Origin: Rhodosalinus sp046542825
GTDB lineage: Bacteria > Pseudomonadota > Alphaproteobacteria > Rhodobacterales > Rhodobacteraceae
DNA length: 64,000 bases
Reading direction: 5' to 3'
Assembly: GCF_046542825.1 (NCBI RefSeq)
Contig: NZ_JBKHAQ010000002.1
Location: 21,342 to 85,341, forward strand
Shown piece by piece: positions 1 to 8,062 of this stretch (the first letter of the stretch is position 1; each line of letters opens with the position of its first letter). The notes beneath the pieces were generated by a model. That model did no database searches and was not told the DNA's origin. It saw nothing but the letters and a program-made list of their open reading frames with translations. The position numbers and the translations under genes are program-made.

Positions 1-1
1 G

Positions 2-1201
2 GTCGCCTTCGTGGCCATCGTGACGATGACCAGTCCCAAGCGCCCCTTCCTGCCGGAGAGCCCGATCGGCCGCGTGCTGCTGGCGATCTTCATGCTGTCG
101 CCGTTTCCGACGGTGCTGACCAATACCGAGCCGCTGAGTTTCGGACGGACCTACATCCTGGGACTTCAGCTCAAGGACGCGGTGTCGCTCATGGTTCAGC
201 AATTCCTGCTGATCCTGCCGTTTCTCATGGCCCGGCAGCTTCTGGTGTCGGCGGAAAGCCAGCGGGCACTGCTCGTCGCGCTGGTTGCGGCGGCATCGGT
301 GTATACCCTTCCCATGCTCGTCGAACTGAGGATGAGCCCGCAGCTCAATACCTGGATCTACGGCTGGTTCCAGCACGACTTCTCGCAGATGATGCGCGGC
401 GGCGGCTACCGTCCCATCGTGTTTCTCTACCATGCCCTGTGGCTGGCCTTTTTCATGGTAATGGCGGCGGTCTCTGCAACCGCGCTGCTGAAGACCGAGA
501 GGCGAAACGCCCTGCGGGCCGTGTGGCTGGCCGCCATGATCTGGCTGGTGATCATCCTGGTGCTGACGAAGAGCTACGCACCGATCCTCTACGCGCTCGT
601 CCTGCTGCCGCTGGTCCTGTTTCTCGGCACGCGCCTGCAGATCGCGGCGGCTGCCTGCATCGCGCTCTTCGCGGTGTCCTACCCGATGCTCAAGGGGGTC
701 GACATGATCCCCGCGCAGACCGTGCTCGCCGCCGCCGAGCGGGTCGATGCCACGCGGGCGCGGTCGCTCGAGTTCCGCTTCGACAACGAGGAGTTGTTGC
801 TCGATCGTCTCGAGCAGAAGCCGCTTTTCGGATGGGGAACTTGGGGGCGCAATCATGTCCATAACGAAGAGGGCCGCATGATCACGATCGCCGACGGGCG
901 ATGGATCATCACCATGGGCGTCTATGGCTGGGTCGGCTTCCTTGCGGAGTTCTGGCTGATCACCCTGCCGATCTTCATGATCTGGCGCGAAAGCCTGCGC
1001 AAGGACGATCCCGTTCCGCCCTACGCGGGGCCGCTCGCCCTGTTGCTGGCGGTCAATCTCTTCGACATGATCCCCAATGCGACGCTCACGCCGCTGACGT
1101 GGCTGGTGGCCGGCGCGCTCTGGGGGTTCGCCGAAGAGCGTCAGGCGCGCGCCCGACGGCAAGCCGTTGCGGCCGCGCCTGTCTGGCGCTCGGTGATGTG
1201 A
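2..1201 (+). CDS. O-antigen ligase/polymerase-like membrane protein (5' partial)
   Basis: This frame is open from the first bases of the window, so the gene starts upstream and only about 399 C-terminal residues are visible. It has at least eight hydrophobic segments alternating with short loops, as in the Wzy/WaaL/ExoQ superfamily. A long loop rich in charged residues carries FGWGTWGRNHVHNEEGR near residues 275-295 (counted from the GTG at 11), and it is followed by two more membrane spans; a late polar loop with Arg/His is characteristic of O-antigen ligase and exopolysaccharide polymerases. It would act in the inner membrane, joining or polymerising lipid-linked glycans on the periplasmic side. 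A glycosyltransferase starts 2 bp after the stop, which supports a polysaccharide operon. Ligase and polymerase cannot be told apart here. Confidence 0.75.
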   Translation, partial: VAFVAIVTMTSPKRPFLPESPIGRVLLAIFMLSPFPTVLTNTEPLSFGRTYILGLQLKDAVSLMVQQFLLILPFLMARQLLVSAESQRALLVALVAAASVYTLPMLVELRMSPQLNTWIYGWFQHDFSQMMRGGGYRPIVFLYHALWLAFFMVMAAVSATALLKTERRNALRAVWLAAMIWLVIILVLTKSYAPILYALVLLPLVLFLGTRLQIAAAACIALFAVSYPMLKGVDMIPAQTVLAAAERVDATRARSLEFRFDNEELLLDRLEQKPLFGWGTWGRNHVHNEEGRMITIADGRWIITMGVYGWVGFLAEFWLITLPIFMIWRESLRKDDPVPPYAGPLALLLAVNLFDMIPNATLTPLTWLVAGALWGFAEERQARARRQAVAAAPVWRSVM

Positions 1202-1203
1202 CG

Positions 1204-2478
1204 ATGCGCCCGCGTGTGCTGCTGGTCGCCGAGGCGGCCAATCCCGAATGGGTCAGCGTGCCGCTCGTCGGCTGGTCGCTGGCGACTGCGCTGCGCGCCG
1301 TGGCCGACGTGCACATCGTCACCCAGGTGCGCAACCGCGACGCCTTCCTGCGAGCCGGGATGATCGAGGGCGAGGATTTCACGGCAATCGATTCAGAGGC
1401 GGTGCAGCGTCCCGTCTGGTGGCTGGGCGAGCGGCTGCGCATGGGGCAGGGGCGCGGATGGACCACGCAGCAGGCGCTCGCCTCGCTCACCTACCCGTGG
1501 TTCGAGCGGCTGGTCTGGCGCCGCTTCGGCGACGCCCTCCGCGCGGGTCGCTATGACATCGTGCATCGCGTCACACCGCTGAGCCCGACCGCGCCCAGCC
1601 CGCTGGCTGCGCGTTGCGCCCGCGCGGGCGTGCCCTTCGTCGTTGGACCGCTCAACGGCGGCGTGCCGTGGCCGCCGGGGTTCGAGGGCGAACGCCTGCG
1701 CGAACGCGAATTCCTGAGCTATCTGCGCGGCGCCTACCGGATGCTGCCGGGGCGGAGGGCGATGCTGCGCCACGCGGCGGCGATCCTCGTGGGCTCGCGC
1801 CATACCGAGAGCGAGGTGCCGGCGGCGCAGCGGGCAAAATGCGTCTACCTGCCGGAAAACGCGGTGGACCCTGCGCGCTTTTTCGATGCCGCCAGGCCCG
1901 CTGCCGCGCCGCTGACCGCTGCGTTCGTCGGTCGCATGGTGCCCTACAAGGGGCCCGACATGCTGATCGAAGCGGCGGCGCACCTGCTGCGCGAAGGTCG
2001 CCTTGTGTTGCACATGGTGGGCGACGGGCCGATGATGCCGGCGCTGAGGGCGCAGGCCGAGGGGCTGCCGGGCCTGGTCTTTCACGGCTGGCTGCCGCAC
2101 GAGCGGGTGCAGGCGGTCCTGTCGGAGTGCCACCTCCTGGCCTTTCCCTCGGTTCGCGAGTTCGGCGGCGGCGTCGTGCTCGAGGCGATGGCGACGGGGG
2201 TGGTGCCCCTGATCGTGGATTATGCAGGACCGGGCGAACTGGTGGGACCGGAGACGGGGATCAAGGTCCCGATCGGCCCGCGCGCGTCGATCGTCGCCGG
2301 CTTTGCCGGGGAACTGTCCCGTCTGGCCGATGCGCCGCGGACGCTGGCGCCGCTGGCCGCCGCGGGGCGCGCACGCGTGGCCGAAGCCTTCACCTGGCAG
2401 CGGAAGGCCGAACAGGTGGGCCGCGTCTACGAATGGGTGCTGGCCGGCCGCCCCGGCGCGGCCCCGGTGCTCGTCTGA
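1204..2478 (+). CDS. Glycosyltransferase family 4 protein
   Basis: A 424-residue GT-B fold glycosyltransferase. The N-terminal half carries an acceptor-side Rossmann domain (MRPRVLLVAEAANPEW). The C-terminal half has the GT4 signature: AFVGRMVPYKGPDMLI near residue 240, HMVGDGP near 270, and the E-x7-E type motif REFGGGVVLEAMATG near 320 that contacts the sugar nucleotide. It would transfer a sugar from an NDP-sugar to a growing lipid-linked glycan on the cytoplasmic face of the membrane. The ATG at 1204 lies 2 bp after the stop of the membrane-protein gene; a longer in-frame extension upstream would overlap that gene in another frame and is not needed. The donor and acceptor sugars cannot be read from the sequence. 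Confidence 0.88.
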   Translation: MRPRVLLVAEAANPEWVSVPLVGWSLATALRAVADVHIVTQVRNRDAFLRAGMIEGEDFTAIDSEAVQRPVWWLGERLRMGQGRGWTTQQALASLTYPWFERLVWRRFGDALRAGRYDIVHRVTPLSPTAPSPLAARCARAGVPFVVGPLNGGVPWPPGFEGERLREREFLSYLRGAYRMLPGRRAMLRHAAAILVGSRHTESEVPAAQRAKCVYLPENAVDPARFFDAARPAAAPLTAAFVGRMVPYKGPDMLIEAAAHLLREGRLVLHMVGDGPMMPALRAQAEGLPGLVFHGWLPHERVQAVLSECHLLAFPSVREFGGGVVLEAMATGVVPLIVDYAGPGELVGPETGIKVPIGPRASIVAGFAGELSRLADAPRTLAPLAAAGRARVAEAFTWQRKAEQVGRVYEWVLAGRPGAAPVLV

Positions 2479-2850
2479 TCTCAGCGGGCTGCCGATCTGG
2501 CGGGCGGGCGCGCCTGCCACAACGGCGCGCGCTTCGACGTCCCGCGTGACCACGGCGTGGGCCCCGATCTCGGCATGGGCACCCACCTCCAGCGGCCCGA
2601 GAAGCTTTGCCCCGGCTCCGATATCGACGTGTCCGCCCAGCACGACGACCCCCGACAGGGTGACCTGATGGAAGATCAGGCAGTTGGGGCCGATGCGCGC
2701 CTCGGGGTGGATCACGATCCCGTTGGGATGTGTCGGGAGCAGCCCGCCCTCGATCTGCGCGCGGATCGGAATGTCGCATTGCGTGGGCCGTGGCGTGATA
2801 CATCGCCGGGCGCGTGCCGGCAATCTGCCGCCGGCCGTGCCGCGGACGGT
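2479..2850 (-). pseudogene. Serine O-acetyltransferase (CysE-like) remnant
   Basis: On the minus strand this stretch encodes the left-handed beta-helix end of a serine acetyltransferase: QCDIPIRAQIEGGLLPTHP, then NGIVIHPEARIGPNCLIF, GGHVDIGAGAKLLGP and AEIGAHAVVTRDV, ending GAPARQIG at about 2494. The N-terminal helical half of a normal enzyme is absent. The frame is closed by a stop at 2851-2853, its only start candidate is a TTG at 2823, and there is no stop at the expected C-terminus; the frame instead runs on antisense through the glycosyltransferase gene. Such acetyltransferases are common in exopolysaccharide loci, where they acetylate sugars or serine. The simplest reading is a decayed gene at the border between the polysaccharide locus and gpmI. 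Confidence 0.65.
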
Positions 2851-2904
2851 TCAATCCGCCACCGCGCCGCGCTAGAAGGGCCGCGCGGTGGAAGGGATCA
2901 GGCA

Positions 2905-4428
2905 ATGGCGACGAAACCTGTGGTGCTGTGCATCCTGGACGGATGGGGCTTGTCCGAGGTGCGCGAGGCGAACGCGCCCGCGCTGGCCGACACGCCGCAT
3001 TTCGACCGGATCTGGGCGGACTGCCCGCACGCCACGCTCGTCACCCACGGCCGCGATGCGGGCCTGCCCGCCGGACAGATGGGCAATTCCGAGGTGGGGC
3101 ATACCAACATCGGCGCGGGGCGCGTAGTCGCGATGGACCTCGGCCGCATCGGCCTGGCCATCGAGGACGGCAGTTTCGCGGCCGCGCCGGCGCTGCGCCG
3201 CTTCATCGGGCGTGTGCGCGAGGCAGGCGGCATCGCGCATCTGATGGGCCTGGTCTCCGACGGCGGGGTGCACGGGCACATCGACCACATGCTCGCCGCC
3301 GCGCGCGCGATCACCCAAGCGGGCCTTGCCGTGGCGATCCACGCGATCACCGATGGCCGCGACGTCGCGCCGAAAAGCGCCGAGGACTACATGGCGCGGC
3401 TGGAAGCGGAACTGCCGTCGGGCGCCCATGTCGCCACCGTCACGGGCCGCTACTACGCGATGGACCGCGACAACCGCTGGGAGCGGGTCGCCAGAGCCTA
3501 CAACGTGATGGTCCGCGGAGAAGGTGCGCGCCACGCCCCCAACGGGATCGAGGCGGTGCGCGCGGGCTATGCCGAGGGGCTTACCGACGAGTTTCTGGAG
3601 CCCACCGCGATCGGCGACTGCGGCGCGATGCGCGACGGCGACGGCCTCTTCTGCCTGAACTTCCGGGCTGACCGCGCGCGGCAGATCCTGCGCGCCATCG
3701 GAGAGCCCGGATTCGCCGAGTTCGACACCCGGCCGCGCCCGAAGCTTTCCGCCATGCTGGGGATGGTCGAGTATTCCGAGGCGCACAACGCCTTCATGGA
3801 CACCGTCTTTCCCGCGCAGGACATCCCCGACACGCTGGGCGCCTGGGTGGCGCAGAAGGGGCTGCGGCAATTCCGCCTGGCCGAGACGGAGAAATACCCT
3901 CACGTCACCTTCTTTCTCAACGGTGGCCGCGAAGCGCCCTACGCGGGCGAGGATCGCTACATGGCGCCGTCGCCGAAGGTGGCGACATACGATCTCGCCC
4001 CCGAGATGGCCGCAGGCGAGGTGACCGACAGCCTGGTGGAGGCGATCGGGGCGGGGTACGACCTGATCGTGGTGAACTACGCCAACCCGGACATGGTGGG
4101 CCACACCGGCGATCTGCAGGCCGCGATCCGCGCCTGCGAGGCTGTGGACCGCGGCCTTGGCCGCGCGCTCGACGCGCTGGCGCAGGCGGGCGGTGCCATG
4201 ATCGTGACCGCCGATCACGGCAATTGCGAAACCATGGTGGACCCCGAGACCGGCGGCCCGCACACCGCGCATACCACCAACCCGGTGCCGGTGATCCTGG
4301 TGGGCGGCCCATCGGGCGCGCGGCTGCGCGAAGGCGGGCGGCTTGCGGATCTGGCGCCCACCGTGCTGGCGCTCATGGGGCTTGACCAGCCGGCCGCCAT
4401 GACCGGCGAGAGCCTGATCGCGGCATGA
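2905..4428 (+). CDS. gpmI: 2,3-bisphosphoglycerate-independent phosphoglycerate mutase
   Basis: A 507-residue cytoplasmic enzyme that interconverts 3- and 2-phosphoglycerate in glycolysis and gluconeogenesis. It opens with the alkaline-phosphatase-fold motif VVLCILDGWG (metal-binding Asp) and continues with QMGNSEVGHTNIGAG, where the catalytic Ser of the phosphoserine intermediate lies. The mutase insert contains HAITDGRDV and GRYYAMDRDNRWER; the C-terminal metal site is NYANPDMVGHTG and TADHGNCE. Length is normal for the family. The ATG at 2905 is preceded by GAAGGGA. Its stop overlaps the start of the next gene by 4 bp (ATGA), so gpmI, the EnvC-like gene and probably ctpA form one transcript; this gpmI-envC-ctpA order is common in alphaproteobacteria. 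Confidence 0.97.
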   Translation: MATKPVVLCILDGWGLSEVREANAPALADTPHFDRIWADCPHATLVTHGRDAGLPAGQMGNSEVGHTNIGAGRVVAMDLGRIGLAIEDGSFAAAPALRRFIGRVREAGGIAHLMGLVSDGGVHGHIDHMLAAARAITQAGLAVAIHAITDGRDVAPKSAEDYMARLEAELPSGAHVATVTGRYYAMDRDNRWERVARAYNVMVRGEGARHAPNGIEAVRAGYAEGLTDEFLEPTAIGDCGAMRDGDGLFCLNFRADRARQILRAIGEPGFAEFDTRPRPKLSAMLGMVEYSEAHNAFMDTVFPAQDIPDTLGAWVAQKGLRQFRLAETEKYPHVTFFLNGGREAPYAGEDRYMAPSPKVATYDLAPEMAAGEVTDSLVEAIGAGYDLIVVNYANPDMVGHTGDLQAAIRACEAVDRGLGRALDALAQAGGAMIVTADHGNCETMVDPETGGPHTAHTTNPVPVILVGGPSGARLREGGRLADLAPTVLALMGLDQPAAMTGESLIAA

Positions 4429-5540
4429 GGTGTCTGGCGGCCCTGCTGATCGCGCTCGCGGGGCCGGTGTCCGCCGATCCGGCGGAAGAGGCGCGCGCCG
4501 CGCTCGCGCAGCTCGATGCAGCGATGCGGTCGCTGGACGAGGCCGAGGGCGGGCGCGACCGGGTTGCCGCGCTGACCGAGACGGTGCGCGGCCTGGAGGC
4601 CGGCCTCGCCGCCATGCGCGAAGGGCTGCGCGCGGTCGCGATCCGCGAGGCGCAGCTTGACCGCAGCCTTCAGGCGCAGGAGGCCGAGGTGGCGCAGCTT
4701 CTGGGCGTGCTGCAAAGCATCGGCTCGGCGCCGACGCCGGTGCTGTTCCTGCATCCCGGCGGCCCCCTTGGCACCGCGCGGGCAGGCATGCTGGTGGCGG
4801 AAGTCACGCCGGCGCTCGAGGCAGAGGCCGCCGCCCTGCGCGAAGACCTGCGTGAGGTGGCGACGCTTCGCGCGCTGCAGGAGGCCGCTGCAGAGCGGTT
4901 GACCGAGGGGCTGACGAGCGTGCAGCAGGCGCGCACCGCGCTCAGCACCGCCATCGCCGACCGCACCGACCTGCCGCGCCGCTTCACAGCCGATCCCGTG
5001 GCCACGCAGATCCTGATCGCGGCGAGCGAGACGCTGGAGGGTTTCGCCAGCGGGCTGGCCGAGATCGGCTTCGCGGATCCCGACGCGCCACCGCTGCCCG
5101 GGATCTCCGAGCGCAAGGGCGCGCTGCCCCTGCCGGTCGAGGGCACCGTGCTGCGCCGCGCGAACGAGACCGACGCGGCCGGGATCGCCCGGCCGGGCAT
5201 TCTCGTCGCCACGCGCCCCCGCGCCCTGGTGACCACGCCCGCCGCCGCGACGGTGCGGTATCGCGGCCCGCTGCTCGACTACGGTCAGGTCAGCATCCTG
5301 GAACCCGAATCGGGTATCCTGCTCGTGCTGGCCGGCCTCGACACGGTCTTCGGCGAACCCGGACAGGTTCTGCCGGAGGGCAGCCCGGTGGGACTGATGG
5401 GCGGGGAAGAGCCCTCGCCGGGCACGAATCCGTCACAGGATGGTGAAGGGGCTGGCTCGCCCCTGTCGGAGACGCTCTATATCGAGGTACGGACCAATGA
5501 CGCGCCCGTCGATCCGCTCGACTGGTTCCGCGCAGACTAG
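4425..5540 (+). CDS. EnvC-like murein hydrolase activator (degenerate M23 domain)
   Basis: A 371-residue exported protein: signal peptide at residues 1-17 (cut after VSA), a long Ala/Glu/Arg/Leu-rich coiled coil to about residue 200, then a C-terminal beta domain of the LytM/M23 fold from about residue 225. The family member EnvC of E. coli does not cut peptidoglycan itself but activates amidases at the division site. The zinc ligands of active M23 enzymes (HxxxD and HxH) are absent: where HxH is expected the sequence reads ETLYIEVRTND, while the surrounding strands (GPLLDYGQVSILEPE) are kept. It overlaps gpmI by 4 bp and lies 13 bp before ctpA. Function as an amidase activator is inferred from the family and gene order. 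Confidence 0.85.
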   Translation: MRCLAALLIALAGPVSADPAEEARAALAQLDAAMRSLDEAEGGRDRVAALTETVRGLEAGLAAMREGLRAVAIREAQLDRSLQAQEAEVAQLLGVLQSIGSAPTPVLFLHPGGPLGTARAGMLVAEVTPALEAEAAALREDLREVATLRALQEAAAERLTEGLTSVQQARTALSTAIADRTDLPRRFTADPVATQILIAASETLEGFASGLAEIGFADPDAPPLPGISERKGALPLPVEGTVLRRANETDAAGIARPGILVATRPRALVTTPAAATVRYRGPLLDYGQVSILEPESGILLVLAGLDTVFGEPGQVLPEGSPVGLMGGEEPSPGTNPSQDGEGAGSPLSETLYIEVRTNDAPVDPLDWFRAD

Positions 5541-5553
5541 GGAAGAGTATCGC

Positions 5554-6894
5554 ATGAACAAGACGCTGATGGCTGCCGCCGCCGGCACGCTCGCCGGAAT
5601 TCTGGCAACGACCCAGGTCGCCGGTCCGTTGCTCGCGCAGGAGGACATGCGCGGCTCGAACGTCTACGAGCAGCTCGACCTGTTCGGCGACATCTTCGAA
5701 CGGATCCGTGCGCAATATGTCGAAGAGGTGGACGAGGCCGACCTGATCGAGGCCGCGATCAACGGGATGCTCACCTCGCTCGACCCGCATTCCAGCTACC
5801 TGTCGCCCGAGGATGCAAGCGCCATGCGCGTCCAGACCCGCGGCGAGTTCGGCGGGCTGGGCATCGAGGTCACGCAGGAGGACGGCTTCGTCAAGGTGGT
5901 CTCGCCGATCGACGGGACGCCTGCGGACGCCGCGGGTGTGCAGGCGGGCGACTTCATCACCCATGTGGACGGCGAATCGGTCCTTGGCCTCACGCTCGAC
6001 GAGGCGGTCGAGCTGATGCGCGGCCCCGTGGGCTCCGAGATCATCATCACGGTCGTGCGCGAGGACCAGGCAGAACCCTTCGACGTCTCGATCATCCGCG
6101 ACACGATCAAGCTGACCGCCGTGCGCTCGCGGCTGGAGGGCGACAGCGTGATCCTGCGCGTCACCACCTTCAACGATCAGACCTTTTCCAATCTCGAGGC
6201 CGGTCTCGCGGAACAGGTCGAGGAGGCCGGCGGGCTCGAGAACATAAACGGCATCGTGCTCGACCTGCGCAACAACCCGGGCGGCCTGCTCAACCAGGCG
6301 ATCGAGGTCGCCGACGCCTTTCTCGACAAGGGAGAGATCGTCTCGACCCGCGGCCGCAACCCCGAGGAGGGCGACCGCTTCAACGCGACGGCGGGCGATC
6401 TGGCAGAGGGCAAGCCCATCGTGGTGCTCATCAACGGCGGCTCCGCCTCGGCCTCCGAGATCGTGGCAGGCGCGCTGCAGGACCACCGCCGCGCCATCGT
6501 CGTGGGCACCAAGAGCTTCGGAAAGGGTTCGGTTCAGACGGTCATGCCGCTTCGCGGCGATGCGGCGATGCGGCTGACGACGTCGCGCTACTACACGCCG
6601 TCGGGCCGGTCGATCCAGGCGCTGGGCATCTCGCCCGACATCCCCGTGCAGCAGCCGCCGCGGCGCGAGGCCAGCGAAGAGGAGGAAAACGGGCCCGCGC
6701 TTCCCTCGCGGTCGGAGGCCGACCTGCGCGGCCGGCTCGACAACGACAGCCTGAGCGAGGACGAGGTCCGCCAGATCGAGGAGGATCGCGCGCTTGCCGA
6801 TGCCTCCGCGCGGCTGCGCGACGAGGATTACCAGCTGGCCTATGCCATCGACATCCTCAAGGGCCTGACGGCGCTGGTCCCAGCCCAGGAGTGA
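5554..6894 (+). CDS. ctpA: Carboxy-terminal processing protease (S41A)
   Basis: A 446-residue periplasmic serine protease that trims C-termini of exported proteins. Signal peptide at 1-28 (QVAGPLLAQ). The segment before the PDZ domain has TSLDPHSSYL; the PDZ domain (about 85-175) contains GGLGIEV and GVQAGDFITHVDG; the S41 core has LDLRNNPGG and the catalytic motif GGSASASEIV with Ser near 299, Lys near 324 in SFGKGSVQ and Gln near 328. The acidic C-terminal tail is rich in Glu/Arg. The ATG at 5554 follows GGAAGAG by about 8 bases and lies 13 bp after the EnvC-like gene. CtpA proteases often work with wall hydrolases and their partners, which fits the neighbour. Confidence 0.95.
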   Translation: MNKTLMAAAAGTLAGILATTQVAGPLLAQEDMRGSNVYEQLDLFGDIFERIRAQYVEEVDEADLIEAAINGMLTSLDPHSSYLSPEDASAMRVQTRGEFGGLGIEVTQEDGFVKVVSPIDGTPADAAGVQAGDFITHVDGESVLGLTLDEAVELMRGPVGSEIIITVVREDQAEPFDVSIIRDTIKLTAVRSRLEGDSVILRVTTFNDQTFSNLEAGLAEQVEEAGGLENINGIVLDLRNNPGGLLNQAIEVADAFLDKGEIVSTRGRNPEEGDRFNATAGDLAEGKPIVVLINGGSASASEIVAGALQDHRRAIVVGTKSFGKGSVQTVMPLRGDAAMRLTTSRYYTPSGRSIQALGISPDIPVQQPPRREASEEEENGPALPSRSEADLRGRLDNDSLSEDEVRQIEEDRALADASARLRDEDYQLAYAIDILKGLTALVPAQE

Positions 6895-6902
6895 ACAGGG
6901 GC

Positions 6903-6932
6903 GGGGCGATCTTTCGGCAGGAAGATCGCCCC
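6903..6932 (+). terminator. Hairpin after ctpA
   Basis: A perfect 11-bp inverted repeat (ggggcgatctt / aagatcgcccc) with an 8-base loop begins 8 bases after the ctpA stop. There is no clear T-run directly after it on the plus strand. Its position suggests transcript end or 3'-end protection for the gpmI-envC-ctpA transcript. Confidence 0.6.
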
Positions 6933-6948
6933 CGCCCGCCGCCGCGCG

Positions 6949-6975
6949 CGAAAAATCTTCGAAGGAGATTTTTCG
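6949..6975. repeat. AT-core inverted repeat (palindrome family B)
   Basis: cgaaaaatct and agatttttcg form a perfect 10-bp stem around a 7-base loop, 21 bases before the rppH start. The A5/T5 tracts make it a plausible bidirectional terminator. Similar GAAAA...TTTTC palindromes occur at 27044, 27089, 30652 and 30697, with related inverted repeats at 38558 and 43966. Confidence 0.7.
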
Positions 6976-6996
6976 GACCAGTCCCGGAGCTTCGCG

Positions 6997-7485
6997 ATGA
7001 CCCCCGATGAGATCGCCCGCCTGCCCTATCGCCCCTGCGTCGGCGTGATGCTGACCAATGCCAGGGGCGAGGTCTTCGTCGGCCAGCGGATCGACAACCC
7101 CGGCCCCGCCTGGCAGATGCCGCAGGGCGGCATCGACCCCGGAGAGAGCGTCGAAGAGGCCGCGCTGCGCGAATTGCGCGAAGAGACCGGCGTGACCCCC
7201 GACCTCGTGCGCCTCGAACGCGAAAGCGCGGACTGGGTGACCTACGATCTGCCGCACGAGCTTGTCCCGAAGATCTGGAAGGGCCGCTTTCGCGGGCAGA
7301 AGCAGAAATGGGTGCTGATGCGCTTTCTCGGCACCGACGACCGGATCGACATCGCCACCGAGCATCCCGAGTTCTCGACCTGGCGCTGGATCGCGCCGGA
7401 GGCGCTGCCCGGCGTGATCGTGCCCTTCAAGCGGCAGGTCTACGAAGAGGTTCTGGCGCAGTTCGCGGGCGCGCTGGGCCGCTGA
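6997..7485 (+). CDS. rppH: RNA pyrophosphohydrolase
   Basis: A 162-residue Nudix hydrolase that removes pyrophosphate from the 5' triphosphate end of mRNAs and so starts RNase E-dependent decay; it can also hydrolyse dinucleoside polyphosphates. The N-terminus YRPCVGVMLTN and QRIDNPGPAWQMPQGGID are typical of RppH. The Nudix box GX5EX7REUXEEXGU is intact at residues 44-66. QKQKWVLMRF and the C-terminal FKRQVYEEVL match the family, and length is normal. It stands alone between the hairpins after ctpA and the DUF2267 gene. Confidence 0.95.
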   Translation: MTPDEIARLPYRPCVGVMLTNARGEVFVGQRIDNPGPAWQMPQGGIDPGESVEEAALRELREETGVTPDLVRLERESADWVTYDLPHELVPKIWKGRFRGQKQKWVLMRFLGTDDRIDIATEHPEFSTWRWIAPEALPGVIVPFKRQVYEEVLAQFAGALGR

Positions 7486-7503
7486 GGAACGGTCGCGCCG
7501 TTG

Positions 7504-7538
7504 CTTGCGTTTGGTCACCGAAGGACACCAGACGCAAG
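7504..7538 (+). promoter_or_regulatory. Stem-loop overlapping the leader of the DUF2267 gene
   Basis: cttgcgtttggt (7504-7515) can pair with accagacgcaag (7527-7538), 12 bp with one G-T pair, around an 11-base loop. The 3' arm runs into the Shine-Dalgarno sequence aagggagg (7536-7543) of the gene starting at 7551. It could act as a terminator for rppH or as a control element of the next gene; neither is shown. Confidence 0.4.
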
Positions 7539-7550
7539 GGAGGCCGACCC

Positions 7551-7982
7551 ATGACCGGCAATGCACCCTCGGTAATCGACCGGACCGTGCACGAAACCAA
7601 CGAATGGCTGAACGAACTGGCCGAGGCGATCGGCGGCAGCAAGCAGGATGGCTATCATGCGCTGCGCGCGGGCCTTCACGCCCTGCGCGACCGGATGGTG
7701 GCGGACGAGGCCGTGCATCTGGGCCAGCAACTGCCGCTCCTGATCCGCGGCATCTATTTCGAGGACTGGAAGCCTTCGGCCACGCCGCACAAGCAGCGCT
7801 CGCGCGAGGCCTACCTCGATTTCGTGCGCCAGAAACTCTCGCAGGACGGCAGCAGCATCGAGCCCGAAACCGCCCTTGACGGCGTGTTCACCGTGCTGAA
7901 GATGCATATCGACAAGGGCGAGCTTGGCCATGTCGCCGACCAGCTGCCCGGGGAAGTGACCGAGATGATGCGGGTCGCCTGA
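7551..7982 (+). CDS. DUF2267 domain protein
   Basis: A 143-residue soluble, mostly helical protein without signal peptide. The order HETNEWLNELAEAIG, YHALRAGLHALRDR, LGQQLPLLIRGIYFEDW and a second helical repeat (FVRQKLS... AVFxVLKMHIDKGE-like) matches the DUF2267 family, whose members are short stress-associated proteins of unknown biochemical role. The ATG at 7551 has a strong AAGGGAGG 7-14 bases upstream. It is flanked by rppH and the SOS-linked dnaE2 on the same strand, but 80 bp separate it from dnaE2, so shared transcription is not assured. Confidence 0.85.
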   Translation: MTGNAPSVIDRTVHETNEWLNELAEAIGGSKQDGYHALRAGLHALRDRMVADEAVHLGQQLPLLIRGIYFEDWKPSATPHKQRSREAYLDFVRQKLSQDGSSIEPETALDGVFTVLKMHIDKGELGHVADQLPGEVTEMMRVA

Positions 7983-8031
7983 ACCCGGCCCGGTGGTCGG
8001 GCGCCGCGATGCGTCGCCCGACTCCACATGA

Positions 8032-8046
8032 GAACAAAACATGAAT
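8032..8046. promoter_or_regulatory. Probable LexA (SOS) operator upstream of dnaE2
   Basis: GAAC-AAAACAT-GAAT lies 17 bases before the dnaE2 start codon. The LexA site of alphaproteobacteria is GTTC-N7-GTTC (GAAC-N7-GAAC on the other strand), so this is a 7-of-8 match with the correct spacing. dnaE2 is a standard SOS gene in this class, which supports the assignment. Confidence 0.7.
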
Positions 8047-8062
8047 ATACTCGCGACTCGCC

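Noticed and set aside
1393..2823. A single 476-codon minus-strand acetyltransferase fusion
   Set aside because: Only the first ~110 codons look like serine acetyltransferase; the rest is the antisense of the glycosyltransferase.
5290..7566. Minus-strand open frame of about 760 codons opposite ctpA and rppH
   Set aside because: Shadow of two well-conserved genes.
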